The notes below the pieces were generated by a model. The model ran no database searches. It was not told where the DNA came from and saw nothing but the letters and a program-made list of their open reading frames with translations. Shown in pieces: positions 7,990 through 16,346 of a DNA stretch of 64,000 bases. The translations under genes were made by a program, and so were the position numbers. Location of the stretch: positions 727,501 through 791,500 of the forward strand of contig NZ_CP123385.1 of NCBI RefSeq assembly GCF_040409955.1. The letters are read 5' to 3'. This DNA comes from Salipiger sp. H15. Its GTDB lineage: Bacteria > Pseudomonadota > Alphaproteobacteria > Rhodobacterales > Rhodobacteraceae. Every line of letters starts with the position of its first letter. The stretch's first letter is position 1.

Positions 7990-8869
7990 GGTCTAGACGC
8001 CACTTCTGCGCGCTTGCGGTAGGGAAAACAGAGGCCCAATCAAGCGCAACCACGCTCTCGAGCAGGTGCCGGAAGAGATCGATGTCAAAGGACCCACCTC
8101 CGATCACTTGTGGGAAGCTGCAAGCAGGGTCGGACGCATAGCTTTTCCCCGTCACGTGAGGTCTCTGACAAGCCGGTCGCTGATCCAAGCTGAGAATAAT
8201 CCGGTAGAGGTCCACCGCCGGATCGGGAACGGCCGTGGTGTTTCTTGTTCCTAATGCTTCGAACAACCGAAATATCCGCAGCGCTGACCTCCGCCCCCGC
8301 CGAGGCTCGCAACCGCAGCGAACGGCAGCTTCGAATGGCAGCGCTGCAGCATGCTGAGATGGTGCCGAAGGTCGGGTCAGGGCCGGAAGTGCCGGACATG
8401 CTAGTAGTGACGCCCCCAGGCGGAACGACAACTACCTGCGGATAATTTTGAAAAGGTTTCTGGTCGGGCGAGACCAAGCATATCAGCAGAACAACCTCCT
8501 GCGAAGCCCCTCCTGAGCAAATGTGGTTTGCCAAGGGGCGGTCTGCGGGAACAATATTCCAAGATTTCGAGCCACTTTTTGGTTCGCAGAGTTTTTCAAC
8601 ACAATCTGCGCAAAGGTTTCATTCTAGGAATACTTCTTTAGGGTCGAACAAGGCTCTGGTCAGTGGGGTGTCGGCCTCGAGCAACTGGCAGTCTTGAACT
8701 CAGTGCCGTCGCGCATCGCCGCGGCGATAGCGCTGGATGCCCGGCAAGCCTTAAAGCCGCGGACAGTCGATCCTAGCCAGGAGCGCTCGAAATGGCAGCT
8801 CTCCGCACGCAGATCGAATACTCAGGCATGACTAGGAGCTGCTGTCGACCACGTCATGACCCGCGGGGG
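7990..8869. other. 880-bp stretch with no supported gene
   Basis: No frame here has both a ribosome site and a convincing protein. Weak open frames exist on both strands. The minus frame ending at 7973 reads partly like real protein (LYRIILSLDQ, FDIDLFRHLLESVVALDW) and the plus frame from 8254 contains PDMLVVTPPGG, but neither is recognised and they overlap each other. The stretch lies inside the repeat-bracketed block and may be decayed coding DNA. Confidence 0.4.
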
Positions 8870-10306
8870 TTACCCTTCCCGCAGACGCTCCCAGAAGGCC
8901 GATTTCCTCGCATGGGCTTTGCGCAGCGCTTCAAGATAGTCCGCGTGCGACAGATGCATGCCATAATCGAGGATCTCGGCATCCGCGGCAGCACAGTCCA
9001 TCAAGTGCCGGGCGGCGTGGCCGTAGCGTCCGGAGCGGGCTTTACCCAGCGCGAAGTCGATCATCGCGCCCCACAGCAGCACGGCGGCGAGCGGATGAGT
9101 CTGGGCGAGGGCGTCGGCGAGCGGGGTGAGAGTCTCATACACGTCGCCGTCGATCTCCTCGCTGTGGGCCTCGATCAATTCAGCCGCTAGCGGCAGGTCG
9201 GGGGCCTGCAGGCAGTAGGCCAGCGCCTTCTCGACGGGTTTGTAGGCGAGGACGATCCGGCGCGCCGCGTCCTCGGCCTCGATGTCCTCGAAGTCGGGCA
9301 GCAGCTTGAGGTGGCGGCGCAGCGCCTCGGGGCAGAGGCGGCGCTCGAAGCGGTGCCAGAGCGCGGCCCGCAGGTCGTCCTTGCGGTCGAGCGCCTCGAG
9401 GCAGGCGAAATGCGCCTCGTCCAGTTCGGGCGTGTCGAACCACGGATCACCGCTTTCTCCGCGCAGGGCGGCCTCGATCAGGCGCAGCGCGTCCTCGGGG
9501 CGGCCCGCCGCCAGCAGCCGGGTCGCGGCGGAGGGGGCGATCGTCGAGTAGGTCAGCTGCTCGGCGGTGTATTGCGCGAGCCAGCTGTCAACGTCGCCCT
9601 CGGCATCGGCCACGTCCTGCAAGATCATCTCCGCCGTACGGTTGCGACCGGCGAGGGCGCGCTCGGTGCAGGCATCGCGGTCGGAAATGAAGTCGTAGCG
9701 GGCGAGGTCGGCGCCCGTCAGCGGCGCTTCGCAGGCCGCTTCGGCCAGCGCCTTGAGGCGGGACAGGCCGGTGCCACCGAGCGCCTCGGCCAGTGCAGGT
9801 ACGGCGTGGTCGAAGGCTCCATAGCCTTCGCCCGAGATCGCCTCGAACACGGTATCGGCAAGCGCCACAGGATCCTTGTCCAGCCTCGGCGCAAGCCGTG
9901 CGATCGCCGCCATCACCTCGCGCATGACATCGCCGATGGTGCCCCAGCTGTCGTCGGTACGCTCGTGGATGCCGGCGGCGAGCTGCAGTTGCGCCCAGAG
10001 AAGGTCGAAGGCCGCGTCTGGGGCATCTGGCGCAATGTGGGTCTCGATTTGCGTCGTCAGCTCCGCCAGTTCCTGCGCCATCTTCTTCTGCGCCTTGCGG
10101 GAAATGTAGCTGCGACCGCGGCGGATCGAGGCGAAGCGTTTGCGCACGTCGGCGGTGATCGCTTCTGGCCCCAGATCGGCGGAAAGCGCCATGCGCACCC
10201 GCCGCTGGCGTGCCGCGTCACCCTTCACCGCCTCGAGCAGCAGGTCGGCCAGCGTATCGGCGCCCAGTTCAAGGAGGTTCTTCTTGTTCAGCGCCTTGCC
10301 TGCCAT
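8870..10306 (-). CDS. DUF6880-like protein of unknown function
   Basis: A 478-residue cytoplasmic protein with no signal or membrane segment. I place the start at ATG 10306 (MAGKALNKKN) because GAGGAGG lies seven bases before it; a longer frame reaches 10327. The N-terminus (LNKKNLLELGADTLADLLLE) and the alanine- and leucine-rich helical-repeat body with a central SWLAQYTAEQ match what I remember of DUF6880 proteins. Such proteins are often seen as lone genes in proteobacteria and have no known role. It lies alone between the empty stretch and the second composite repeat. Confidence 0.7.
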   Translation of the reverse strand: MAGKALNKKNLLELGADTLADLLLEAVKGDAARQRRVRMALSADLGPEAITADVRKRFASIRRGRSYISRKAQKKMAQELAELTTQIETHIAPDAPDAAFDLLWAQLQLAAGIHERTDDSWGTIGDVMREVMAAIARLAPRLDKDPVALADTVFEAISGEGYGAFDHAVPALAEALGGTGLSRLKALAEAACEAPLTGADLARYDFISDRDACTERALAGRNRTAEMILQDVADAEGDVDSWLAQYTAEQLTYSTIAPSAATRLLAAGRPEDALRLIEAALRGESGDPWFDTPELDEAHFACLEALDRKDDLRAALWHRFERRLCPEALRRHLKLLPDFEDIEAEDAARRIVLAYKPVEKALAYCLQAPDLPLAAELIEAHSEEIDGDVYETLTPLADALAQTHPLAAVLLWGAMIDFALGKARSGRYGHAARHLMDCAAADAEILDYGMHLSHADYLEALRKAHARKSAFWERLREG

Positions 10307-10388
10307 CGGGAACCTCCTCGTATGCAATAGCCTTGCGCCGGATCATGCGCCCAGCCACGCGCTTTGCAAGCATGCGCTAGATATGGAA

Positions 10389-10473
10389 AGGGCGCCCAGT
10401 GGGCGCCCTACATGTAGTTCCCGGGAAAAACTTAGCCTTCCATGGAAAAAACTCAGGTGTCTCTTACACCCTC
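10389..10473. repeat. Composite repeat, copy 2
   Basis: A perfect palindrome, AGGGCGCCCA-G-TGGGCGCCCT (10389-10409), is followed after a short spacer by a block whose last 27 bases (10447-10473) are identical to 169-195, in the same direction. Compared with copy 1, this copy has about 24 extra bases (CGGGAAAAACTTAGCC and neighbours). The complement of that stretch resembles 308-322. The block runs into the stop codon of the complex I gene. Confidence 0.6.
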
Positions 10474-10783
10474 AGTGGGTCCACGCCCCGCGCCGGTCCA
10501 CTGCGAAGTTTTCGGCGTAGCCGCGGGCGCGCAGGTTGGGCTTGCGCTTGTTGGGCTCGTTCACCTGCGCCTCGATGCCGTTCTCGGCGGCATAGGCCAG
10601 CGCGGCCTCCTTGCTGTCGAAGGTCAGGCGCACCTGGCTCTGCGTGTCCGACGACGAGGTCCAGCCCATCAGCGGGTCAACCTCGCGCGGCGAGGCGAGG
10701 AAGAACTCGAGGATCCAGTTCCTCGTTTTCGCTTGTCCCGAAGACATGGCCGTCTTGGCCGGCTGGTAAATCCGTGCGCGCAT
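10472..10783 (-). CDS. ETC complex I subunit (NDUFS4/18-kDa-like)
   Basis: A 103-residue protein of the ETC complex I subunit family, the bacterial counterpart of mitochondrial NDUFS4, an accessory subunit of NADH:ubiquinone oxidoreductase. The sequence begins [20 protein letters not shown] and contains NWILEF and [11 protein letters not shown], the family's hallmark regions. ATG at 10783 follows AGGAGGG. A longer frame to 10837 adds 18 residues without family support. It is a lone gene away from any nuo operon, as is usual in alphaproteobacteria. Confidence 0.9.
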   Translation of the reverse strand: MRARIYQPAKTAMSSGQAKTRNWILEFFLASPREVDPLMGWTSSSDTQSQVRLTFDSKEAALAYAAENGIEAQVNEPNKRKPNLRARGYAENFAVDRRGAWTH

Positions 10784-10899
10784 GGAATCCCTCCTGACGT
10801 TCTCTGGCGTTATCTTGAATTTATGATGGCGGGGCAAGAGATCGCGGTGCGGCAGTGTGGCAAATCTTCGCGAACCCTTGCGTCTTGCTCATAGAAGAG

Positions 10900-10914
10900 G
10901 AACATTCCGTGAAA
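10900..10914. promoter_or_regulatory. Possible LexA (SOS) box ahead of uvrB
   Basis: GAAC-ATTCCGT-GAAA lies about 100 bases before the uvrB start and differs by one base from the alphaproteobacterial SOS box GAAC-N7-GAAC. uvrB is a DNA-repair gene, which makes SOS control plausible. One 15-base near-match is weak evidence. Confidence 0.3.
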
Positions 10915-11015
10915 ATGCCACGCCTCCCGACCCGAGTCCCGATCCGCCCGGCACCCGGATCCCCTTGAAAACGCCCTGCCGCGCGACACGTCTTCCAGGC
11001 GCCCGGAGATCACCC

Positions 11016-13214
11016 ATGCCCTATGCCCATTCCGACAAATCGACCCCGATGATGCACGCCCCTGCCCCGGATGTCCGGACGCGGGAAAAGCTCGAGGGCG
11101 GCATCAGCTTCCGCATGCAGACCGAGTTCTCGCCCGCGGGCGACCAGCCGACGGCGATTGCCGAGCTGGCGCAGGGGGTGCGGGACGGCGAGCGCAGCCA
11201 GGTGCTGCTGGGCGCCACCGGCACCGGCAAGACCTTCACCATGGCCAAGATCATCGAGGAGACGCAGCGCCCGGCGATCATCCTCGCGCCCAACAAGACG
11301 CTGGCGGCGCAGCTCTACGGCGAGTTCAAGGGCTTCTTCCCGGACAACGCGGTCGAGTATTTCGTGTCCTACTACGACTATTACCAGCCCGAGGCCTACG
11401 TGCCGCGCTCGGACACCTATATCGAGAAGGAATCCCAGATCAACGAGCAGATCGACCGGATGCGCCACTCGGCCACCCGCGCGCTGCTCGAGCGCGACGA
11501 CGTGATCATCGTCGCCTCGGTCTCCTGCATCTACGGCATCGGCTCGGTCGAGACCTACGGCGCGATGACCCAGGATCTGCATGTCGGCAGCGAGTACGAC
11601 CAGCGCAAGATCATTGCCGACCTCGTGGCGCAGCAGTACCGGCGCAACGATGCTGGCTTCTCGCGCGGGGCGTTCCGGGTGCGGGGGGACAGTCTCGAGG
11701 TCTGGCCCGCGCACCTCGAGGACCGGGCGTGGAAGCTGTCGTTCTTCGGCGAGGAACTGGAGAGCATCACCGAGTTCGACCCGCTCACCGGCGAGAAGAC
11801 CGGCAGCTTCGAGCGGATCCGCGTCTATGCCAACTCGCACTACGTGACGCCCAAGCCGACGATGCAGCAGGCGGTCATCCAGATAAAGAAGGAGCTGCGC
11901 CAGCGGCTCGACCAGCTCGTCGCCGAGGGCAAGCTGCTGGAGGCGCAGCGGCTCGAGCAGCGCACCAATTTCGACATCGAGATGCTGGAGGCCACCGGGG
12001 TCTGCAACGGCATCGAGAACTACTCGCGCTACCTCACGGGGCGCGCACCGGGCGAGCCGCCGCCCACGCTGTTCGAGTTCATCCCCGACCACGCCATCGT
12101 CTTCGCCGACGAGAGCCACGTCTCGGTCCCGCAGATCGGCGCCATGTACAAGGGCGACTACCGGCGCAAGTTCACCCTCGCCGAGCACGGCTTCCGCCTG
12201 CCCTCCTGCATGGACAACCGCCCGCTCAAGTTCGAGGAATGGGACGCGATGCGCCCGCAGTCGGTCTTCGTCTCCGCGACCCCGGCGAACTGGGAGCTGG
12301 AGCAGGCGGGCGGCGTCTTTGCCGAGCAGGTGATCCGCCCGACCGGCCTGCTGGACCCGATGGTCGAGATCCGCCCGGTGAAGACGCAGGTGGACGATCT
12401 TCTCGACGAGATCCGCAAGGTCGCCGCGAACGGCTACCGCACGCTCTGCACCGTGCTGACCAAGCGCATGGCAGAGGACCTGACCGAGTACCTGCACGAG
12501 CAGGGCATCAAGGTGCGCTACATGCACTCAGACATCGATACCATCGAACGGATCGAGATCCTGCGCGACCTGCGGCTCGGCGCCTTCGACGTGCTGGTGG
12601 GCATCAACCTGCTGCGCGAGGGGCTCGACATTCCCGAATGCGGGCTGGTGGCCATCCTCGACGCTGACAAGGAAGGCTTCCTGCGCTCCGAGACCTCGCT
12701 GATCCAGACCATCGGCCGCGCCGCGCGCAACGCCGACGGGCGGGTGATCATGTATGCCGACCGGGTCACCGGCTCGATGGAGCGGGCGCTGGCCGAGACC
12801 GAGCGGCGGCGCGAGAAGCAGATGGCCTACAACGTTGAGCACGGCATCACCCCGGCGACGGTGAAGAAGAACGTCGACGACATCCTTGCCGGGCTCTACC
12901 AGGGCGACGTGGACATGAACCGCGTGACCGCCACGATCGACCCCAAGCACCAGGGCTCGAACCTCGCGGCGGTGCTGGACGGGCTGCGCACCGACATGCG
13001 CAAGGCGGCCGAGAACCTCGAGTTCGAGGAGGCGGCCCGACTGCGCGACGAGATCAAGCGGCTCGAGGCGGTCGACCTCGCGATCCACGACGACCCGCTG
13101 GCGCGGCAGTCGGCGGTCGAGGCGGCGTCTGAGGCGGCGGTCAAGACCCGCGGCCGCTCCACCGCGGGACGCCCCGGCCAGCACGGCGGCAACGTGAAGC
13201 GGCGCAAGCGCTGA
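11016..13214 (+). CDS. uvrB: Excinuclease ABC subunit B
   Basis: A 732-residue helicase-like damage-verification subunit of UvrABC nucleotide excision repair. Walker A is GATGTGKT (residues 66-73). The beta-hairpin region [12 protein letters not shown], the helicase motifs ([28 protein letters not shown]) and a C-terminal UVR coiled coil ([20 protein letters not shown]) are all present. A basic tail after the UVR motif ends in KRRKR. I take ATG at 11016, with GGAG upstream; the open frame extends back to 10857 without family support. A strong terminator follows. Confidence 0.97.
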   Translation: MPYAHSDKSTPMMHAPAPDVRTREKLEGGISFRMQTEFSPAGDQPTAIAELAQGVRDGERSQVLLGATGTGKTFTMAKIIEETQRPAIILAPNKTLAAQLYGEFKGFFPDNAVEYFVSYYDYYQPEAYVPRSDTYIEKESQINEQIDRMRHSATRALLERDDVIIVASVSCIYGIGSVETYGAMTQDLHVGSEYDQRKIIADLVAQQYRRNDAGFSRGAFRVRGDSLEVWPAHLEDRAWKLSFFGEELESITEFDPLTGEKTGSFERIRVYANSHYVTPKPTMQQAVIQIKKELRQRLDQLVAEGKLLEAQRLEQRTNFDIEMLEATGVCNGIENYSRYLTGRAPGEPPPTLFEFIPDHAIVFADESHVSVPQIGAMYKGDYRRKFTLAEHGFRLPSCMDNRPLKFEEWDAMRPQSVFVSATPANWELEQAGGVFAEQVIRPTGLLDPMVEIRPVKTQVDDLLDEIRKVAANGYRTLCTVLTKRMAEDLTEYLHEQGIKVRYMHSDIDTIERIEILRDLRLGAFDVLVGINLLREGLDIPECGLVAILDADKEGFLRSETSLIQTIGRAARNADGRVIMYADRVTGSMERALAETERRREKQMAYNVEHGITPATVKKNVDDILAGLYQGDVDMNRVTATIDPKHQGSNLAAVLDGLRTDMRKAAENLEFEEAARLRDEIKRLEAVDLAIHDDPLARQSAVEAASEAAVKTRGRSTAGRPGQHGGNVKRRKR

Positions 13215-13235
13215 GCCCAAACCTCCGGACATGAA

Positions 13236-13270
13236 AAAGCCCCTCTCCACGGCCGGTGGAGAGGGGCTTT
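13236..13270. terminator. Strong bidirectional terminator
   Basis: A 15-bp perfect stem (AAAGCCCCTCTCCAC and its complement) around the loop GGCCG. It lies between uvrB and the convergent small gene. The stem's A-rich left end and T-rich right end make it usable from both strands. Confidence 0.85.
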
Positions 13271-13289
13271 CCGTTTGGGGCGTCAGCGA

Positions 13290-13583
13290 TCAGCTGTCGT
13301 TCTTCTCGTCCGGCGGGGTCACCTTGATGTCGGGCAGGGTGACCTCGGCCTCCTTGGTGTCGACCTCGACGTCGACGTCGGGAACGGTCACGCTTTCGGT
13401 CTTGGTGCCGACCTCGACCGAGCCGACCTCGGCATCGACCTCGGGCAGTTCGCCCCCGTCGACCGAGACGTCCACGTCGGGCAGGCGGCCCTCCTTGGTG
13501 ACGTCGAAATCGATCATGTAGGCCCCGACGCCGATCACGACGGCAGCGGCGGCGACGAGGGCAACGATGGATCCGGTACGCAT
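13290..13583 (-). CDS. Small N-anchored acidic repeat protein, unknown
   Basis: A 97-residue protein with one N-terminal hydrophobic segment (residues 5-23), so either membrane-anchored or exported. The rest is acidic and built from loose repeats of about 12-15 residues: LPDVDVSV, LPEVDAEV, VPDVDVEV, LPDIKVTP. The alternating valine/acid pattern suggests extended beta structure. No family is recognised. It is convergent with uvrB behind a shared terminator and upstream of a protease-inhibitor-like lipoprotein gene. Confidence 0.7.
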   Translation of the reverse strand: MRTGSIVALVAAAAVVIGVGAYMIDFDVTKEGRLPDVDVSVDGGELPEVDAEVGSVEVGTKTESVTVPDVDVEVDTKEAEVTLPDIKVTPPDEKNDS

Positions 13584-13660
13584 GTTCAGTTCCCTTCCGT
13601 TCTTGTTTCGGCGCGGGTGCGCCGTGATGTTCGGTAAAGGAACCGTGAGACCGGCTTGAT

Positions 13661-13685
13661 GGTTCCGGAAATATTCTCCGGAACC
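13661..13685 (-). terminator. Hairpin after the I78 inhibitor gene
   Basis: GGTTCCGGA (13661-13669) pairs with TCCGGAACC (13677-13685) over a 7-base AT-rich loop. It lies just downstream, on the minus strand, of the gene ending at 13724. Confidence 0.5.
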
Positions 13686-13723
13686 AGCGTGTTAGATTGC
13701 GCGTTCAGGCCCCGCGCCAGCGG

Positions 13724-13990
13724 TCATCCGCAGAACACCCGGAGGATCTGCCCGGCGCTGTCGGTCTCGATGTTCATCCGGTCGGGGCGGAAGTCCATGG
13801 TCATCGGCTGGTTCGGCCCGAGGATGCGCAGCTTCTCCCCGGCGGTCAGGCCGAGCTCTCCGACCGGCTGGCCGATGCGGGTCTGGTAGGCGGCGGCGCC
13901 GCAGGTGTCGTCCTCGACCTTGGTCTCGGCCTCGCTGCACGCGGCCAGCCCGGCGCAGAGGCCGAGGATCATCGCGATCCGTTGCATCAT
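13724..13990 (-). CDS. I78-family peptidase inhibitor lipoprotein
   Basis: An 88-residue lipoprotein: a hydrophobic signal ends in the lipobox LAAC at about residue 17, followed by a small domain. CGAAAYQTRIGQP, then MDFRPDRMNIETD and a final VFCG, fit the Inhibitor_I78 family, whose members resemble serine-protease inhibitors; the two conserved cysteines are present. I choose ATG 13990, with GGAG upstream; the open frame extends to 14032. It probably sits in the outer membrane facing the periplasm. Confidence 0.75.
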   Translation of the reverse strand: MMQRIAMILGLCAGLAACSEAETKVEDDTCGAAAYQTRIGQPVGELGLTAGEKLRILGPNQPMTMDFRPDRMNIETDSAGQILRVFCG

Positions 13991-14109
13991 CGTCCCGTCT
14001 CCTTCGCTCGTTGTGTCAGACAGATAGGTCACGCTAACGTGCGTTCCAATGTCCGGCCGCGCCGAATCTCGTGCTCGACCGGTGACTTGTTCGGAGGTAG
14101 CCTTTCCCC

Positions 14110-14520
14110 ATGCGCCGTCTGCTCCTCATCTCCCTTCTTGGCCTCGCGGCCTGCGGAACGCCCTACGAGCGTTGCAACAGGGATGCGGCCAATCTCTACA
14201 GCAAGGCGATGCAGGAACGGACCGAGATCGCCAAGGATCTGGCGCGCGGCTTCACCTACAGCACCGACTGGGAAACCCGGATGCGCTGGGACGTCTGCGG
14301 CTCGCACCACGGCTACCTGCACTATTGCTGGCGCCGCGACACCGAGCCCGTCACTCGTCGCGTTCCGGTCAACCCCGAGGAACTTCACCGCCGCGACGCC
14401 GAGCTCGAGGCGCAGCTGCCGCAGTTGCGCCGCGACGCCGCCGCGGGACAGGCCGAGTGCCGCCGCCGCTATCCCGCCGAGGTCGAGGCGGCGGTGCCGC
14501 CGCCCGCCTCCGCGGGCTGA
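14110..14520 (+). CDS. Small lipoprotein, unknown
   Basis: A 136-residue protein with a classic lipoprotein signal (MRRLLLISLLGLAAC, Cys15). The mature part is cysteine-containing, rich in arginine and charged residues in its second half (EELHRRDAELEAQLPQLRRD, likely helical) and ends in a proline/alanine tail. No family is recognised. It is divergent from the inhibitor gene and convergent with the HdeD-like gene. Confidence 0.65.
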   Translation: MRRLLLISLLGLAACGTPYERCNRDAANLYSKAMQERTEIAKDLARGFTYSTDWETRMRWDVCGSHHGYLHYCWRRDTEPVTRRVPVNPEELHRRDAELEAQLPQLRRDAAAGQAECRRRYPAEVEAAVPPPASAG

Positions 14521-14522
14521 GC

Positions 14523-14543
14523 GGGACCCCCGGGCGGGGTCCC
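14523..14543. terminator. Hairpin between convergent genes
   Basis: GGGACCCC and GGGGTCCC form an 8-bp stem around CGGGC. It stands between a plus-strand lipoprotein gene and the minus-strand HdeD-like gene, so it may serve both. Confidence 0.55.
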
Positions 14544-14554
14544 TGCCCTGTCCC

Positions 14555-15091
14555 TCAGGTGTTCACCTTGCGCAGCTCGGGATGCTGCTTCAGCACCAGT
14601 CCGAAGGCGACCATCGCCGCGCCGGTCGACAGCAGCTCGACCGCGAGCAGGACCCCCAGCACCACCGCCGCCGAGGACGGGAAGTTGGTGAAGATCATGA
14701 TCGCCAGGATCACCGAGATCGCGCCGCTGATGAGCATCAGGAGCTTGTAGCGGCTGTCGGCCACCGAGAAGGCGTAGATCACCTTGGCGACGCCGCTGAC
14801 CAGGAACATGATCGCCGCGACCATGGTCAGCGAGACCAGGCCCTCGAGCGGATTGGCAAGGAAGCTGATGCCGAGCCAGAGGTAGATGATGGTCATCAGG
14901 ATCGCGAGCAGCCGCTCCTTCATGCTGGTCACGCGGAAGATGCTGATCGCCTGGATGACGCCGATGATCAGGAAGAACCAGGCGACGATGGTCTGCGCGG
15001 CGATCGAGGCGGCGAAGGGGTTGAAGAGCGCGATCACCCCGCCAAGGATGCTCGCGATACCGAGGATAATCCACAAGAGCCAATGCTGCAT
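14555..15091 (-). CDS. HdeD-family (DUF308) membrane protein
   Basis: A 178-residue inner-membrane protein with about six hydrophobic helices in two similar halves, matching the HdeD/DUF308 family linked to acid resistance in enterobacteria. Typical stretches are WFFLIIGVIQAISIFRV and LMLISGAISVILAIMIF. The ATG at 15091 has AGGGA eight bases before it; an in-frame TTG at 15097 is less well placed. A role in acid resistance here is not shown by the sequence. Confidence 0.8.
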   Translation of the reverse strand: MQHWLLWIILGIASILGGVIALFNPFAASIAAQTIVAWFFLIIGVIQAISIFRVTSMKERLLAILMTIIYLWLGISFLANPLEGLVSLTMVAAIMFLVSGVAKVIYAFSVADSRYKLLMLISGAISVILAIMIFTNFPSSAAVVLGVLLAVELLSTGAAMVAFGLVLKQHPELRKVNT

Positions 15092-15179
15092 TTCCAAATT
15101 CCCTGAATGTCATCCGACATAGTGTGCCGGTGCCCTGACGGTGCGCCCGGCCCCTCGTTCTGTCAACTATTGGTTAACG

Positions 15180-16277
15180 CTAGGGAAGTTTGCGCGGCAG
15201 CGCCGCGGCCGGGGCGGGCCGCCCCGGCGCGTCGACCCGCTCGGCCAGCAGCAGCGCCAGCCAGCGGGTCTTGTCGAAGCTCGCCAGCACGATCGCGAGG
15301 ATCGAGGTCAGCGGCACCGCGAGGATCGCGCCCGGGATCCCCCAGAGCGTCGTCCAGAGCGCGAGGGCCAGCAGCACGACGAAGGGGCTGAGGTTGAGCT
15401 GCCGCCCGATCAGCCGCGGCTCGATGATGTTGCCGAGCGCGATCTGCACCACGGTCAGCGCCGCGCCGAGCCCGAGCGTCATGCCGATCGAGGCGAACTG
15501 CGCCAGCGACAGCGCGACCGGAAAGGCCACCGCCAGCAGCGAGCCGACGTAGGGAATGTAGTTCAGCACCCCGATGACCACCGCCCAGAACAGCGCGAAA
15601 TCGACGCCGAAGGCCCAGAGGATGCCGTAGGAAATCGTGCCGAGCACCACGTTGATCAGCGTCTTGAAGGCAAGGTAGCGGCTGATCTTCTCGTTGATCG
15701 CGCCGACCACCGCCAGCACCCGGGCGCTCTGCTCGGGCGAGCGCAGCCCGGCGGTGAGACGGCGCTGGAAGGAGCGGCGCTCGGCGGTGATGAAGGCGGC
15801 GTAGATGATCACCATCAGCACCACCGAGCCGAGGTTGGTGAACCCGCCCAGCACCGCCAGCGAAAAGCGCCTCAGGTTGATCTGGCCGACCGTCTCGTCC
15901 GAGATCCGGTCCCAGAGCGCGTCATTCTCGAAGTGGAAGTAGCCCGCGATGCCCTCGACCATGCCGCGCAGGTTTTCCTCGTAGGTGGGGGCCACCGCCA
16001 TGATCTCGCGCACCGTCGAGGAGACGACCGCGGCCAGAACGAAGACCACCGCCGCGGCGAAGACCAGCAGCAGCAGGCGCAGGACGCCGAGCGGCAGGTG
16101 GCCGAGCACCGGCAGGCGGCGCAGCGCGCCCGCCACCGATTCAAGCAGGTAGACGAGGATCGTCGCGGTGACGATGGGAAGCAGGATCGAGCGCCCGAGC
16201 ACCAGCAGCGTGCCGAAGGCCAGCACGAAGACCGTCGACAGCACCAGCGTCTGGAACGGCGTATCCCTCATCTGCAC
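15180..16277 (-). CDS. AI-2E family transporter (PerM-like)
   Basis: A 365-residue polytopic membrane protein of the AI-2E/PerM family. The conserved NYIPYVGSLLAVAFP and the late NIIEPRLIGRQLNLSP followed by LWGIPGAILAVPLT are clear. A GTG start at 16277 has GGAGGAG seven bases upstream. Family members have been linked to autoinducer export or Na+/H+ exchange, so the cargo is uncertain. The gene stands alone. Confidence 0.85.
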   Translation of the reverse strand: MQMRDTPFQTLVLSTVFVLAFGTLLVLGRSILLPIVTATILVYLLESVAGALRRLPVLGHLPLGVLRLLLLVFAAAVVFVLAAVVSSTVREIMAVAPTYEENLRGMVEGIAGYFHFENDALWDRISDETVGQINLRRFSLAVLGGFTNLGSVVLMVIIYAAFITAERRSFQRRLTAGLRSPEQSARVLAVVGAINEKISRYLAFKTLINVVLGTISYGILWAFGVDFALFWAVVIGVLNYIPYVGSLLAVAFPVALSLAQFASIGMTLGLGAALTVVQIALGNIIEPRLIGRQLNLSPFVVLLALALWTTLWGIPGAILAVPLTSILAIVLASFDKTRWLALLLAERVDAPGRPAPAAALPRKLP

Positions 16278-16346
16278 CTTGTCTCTCCTCCGGCCGGGTC
16301 CTGCCGGAGTGGGGACGATGCGGCCGGGGATGTCAACGCGGCAGGC

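Noticed and set aside
8254..8445. Small plus-strand gene in the 880-bp gap
   Set aside because: It has protein-like text but no ribosome site and overlaps an equally plausible minus-strand frame, so neither was called.
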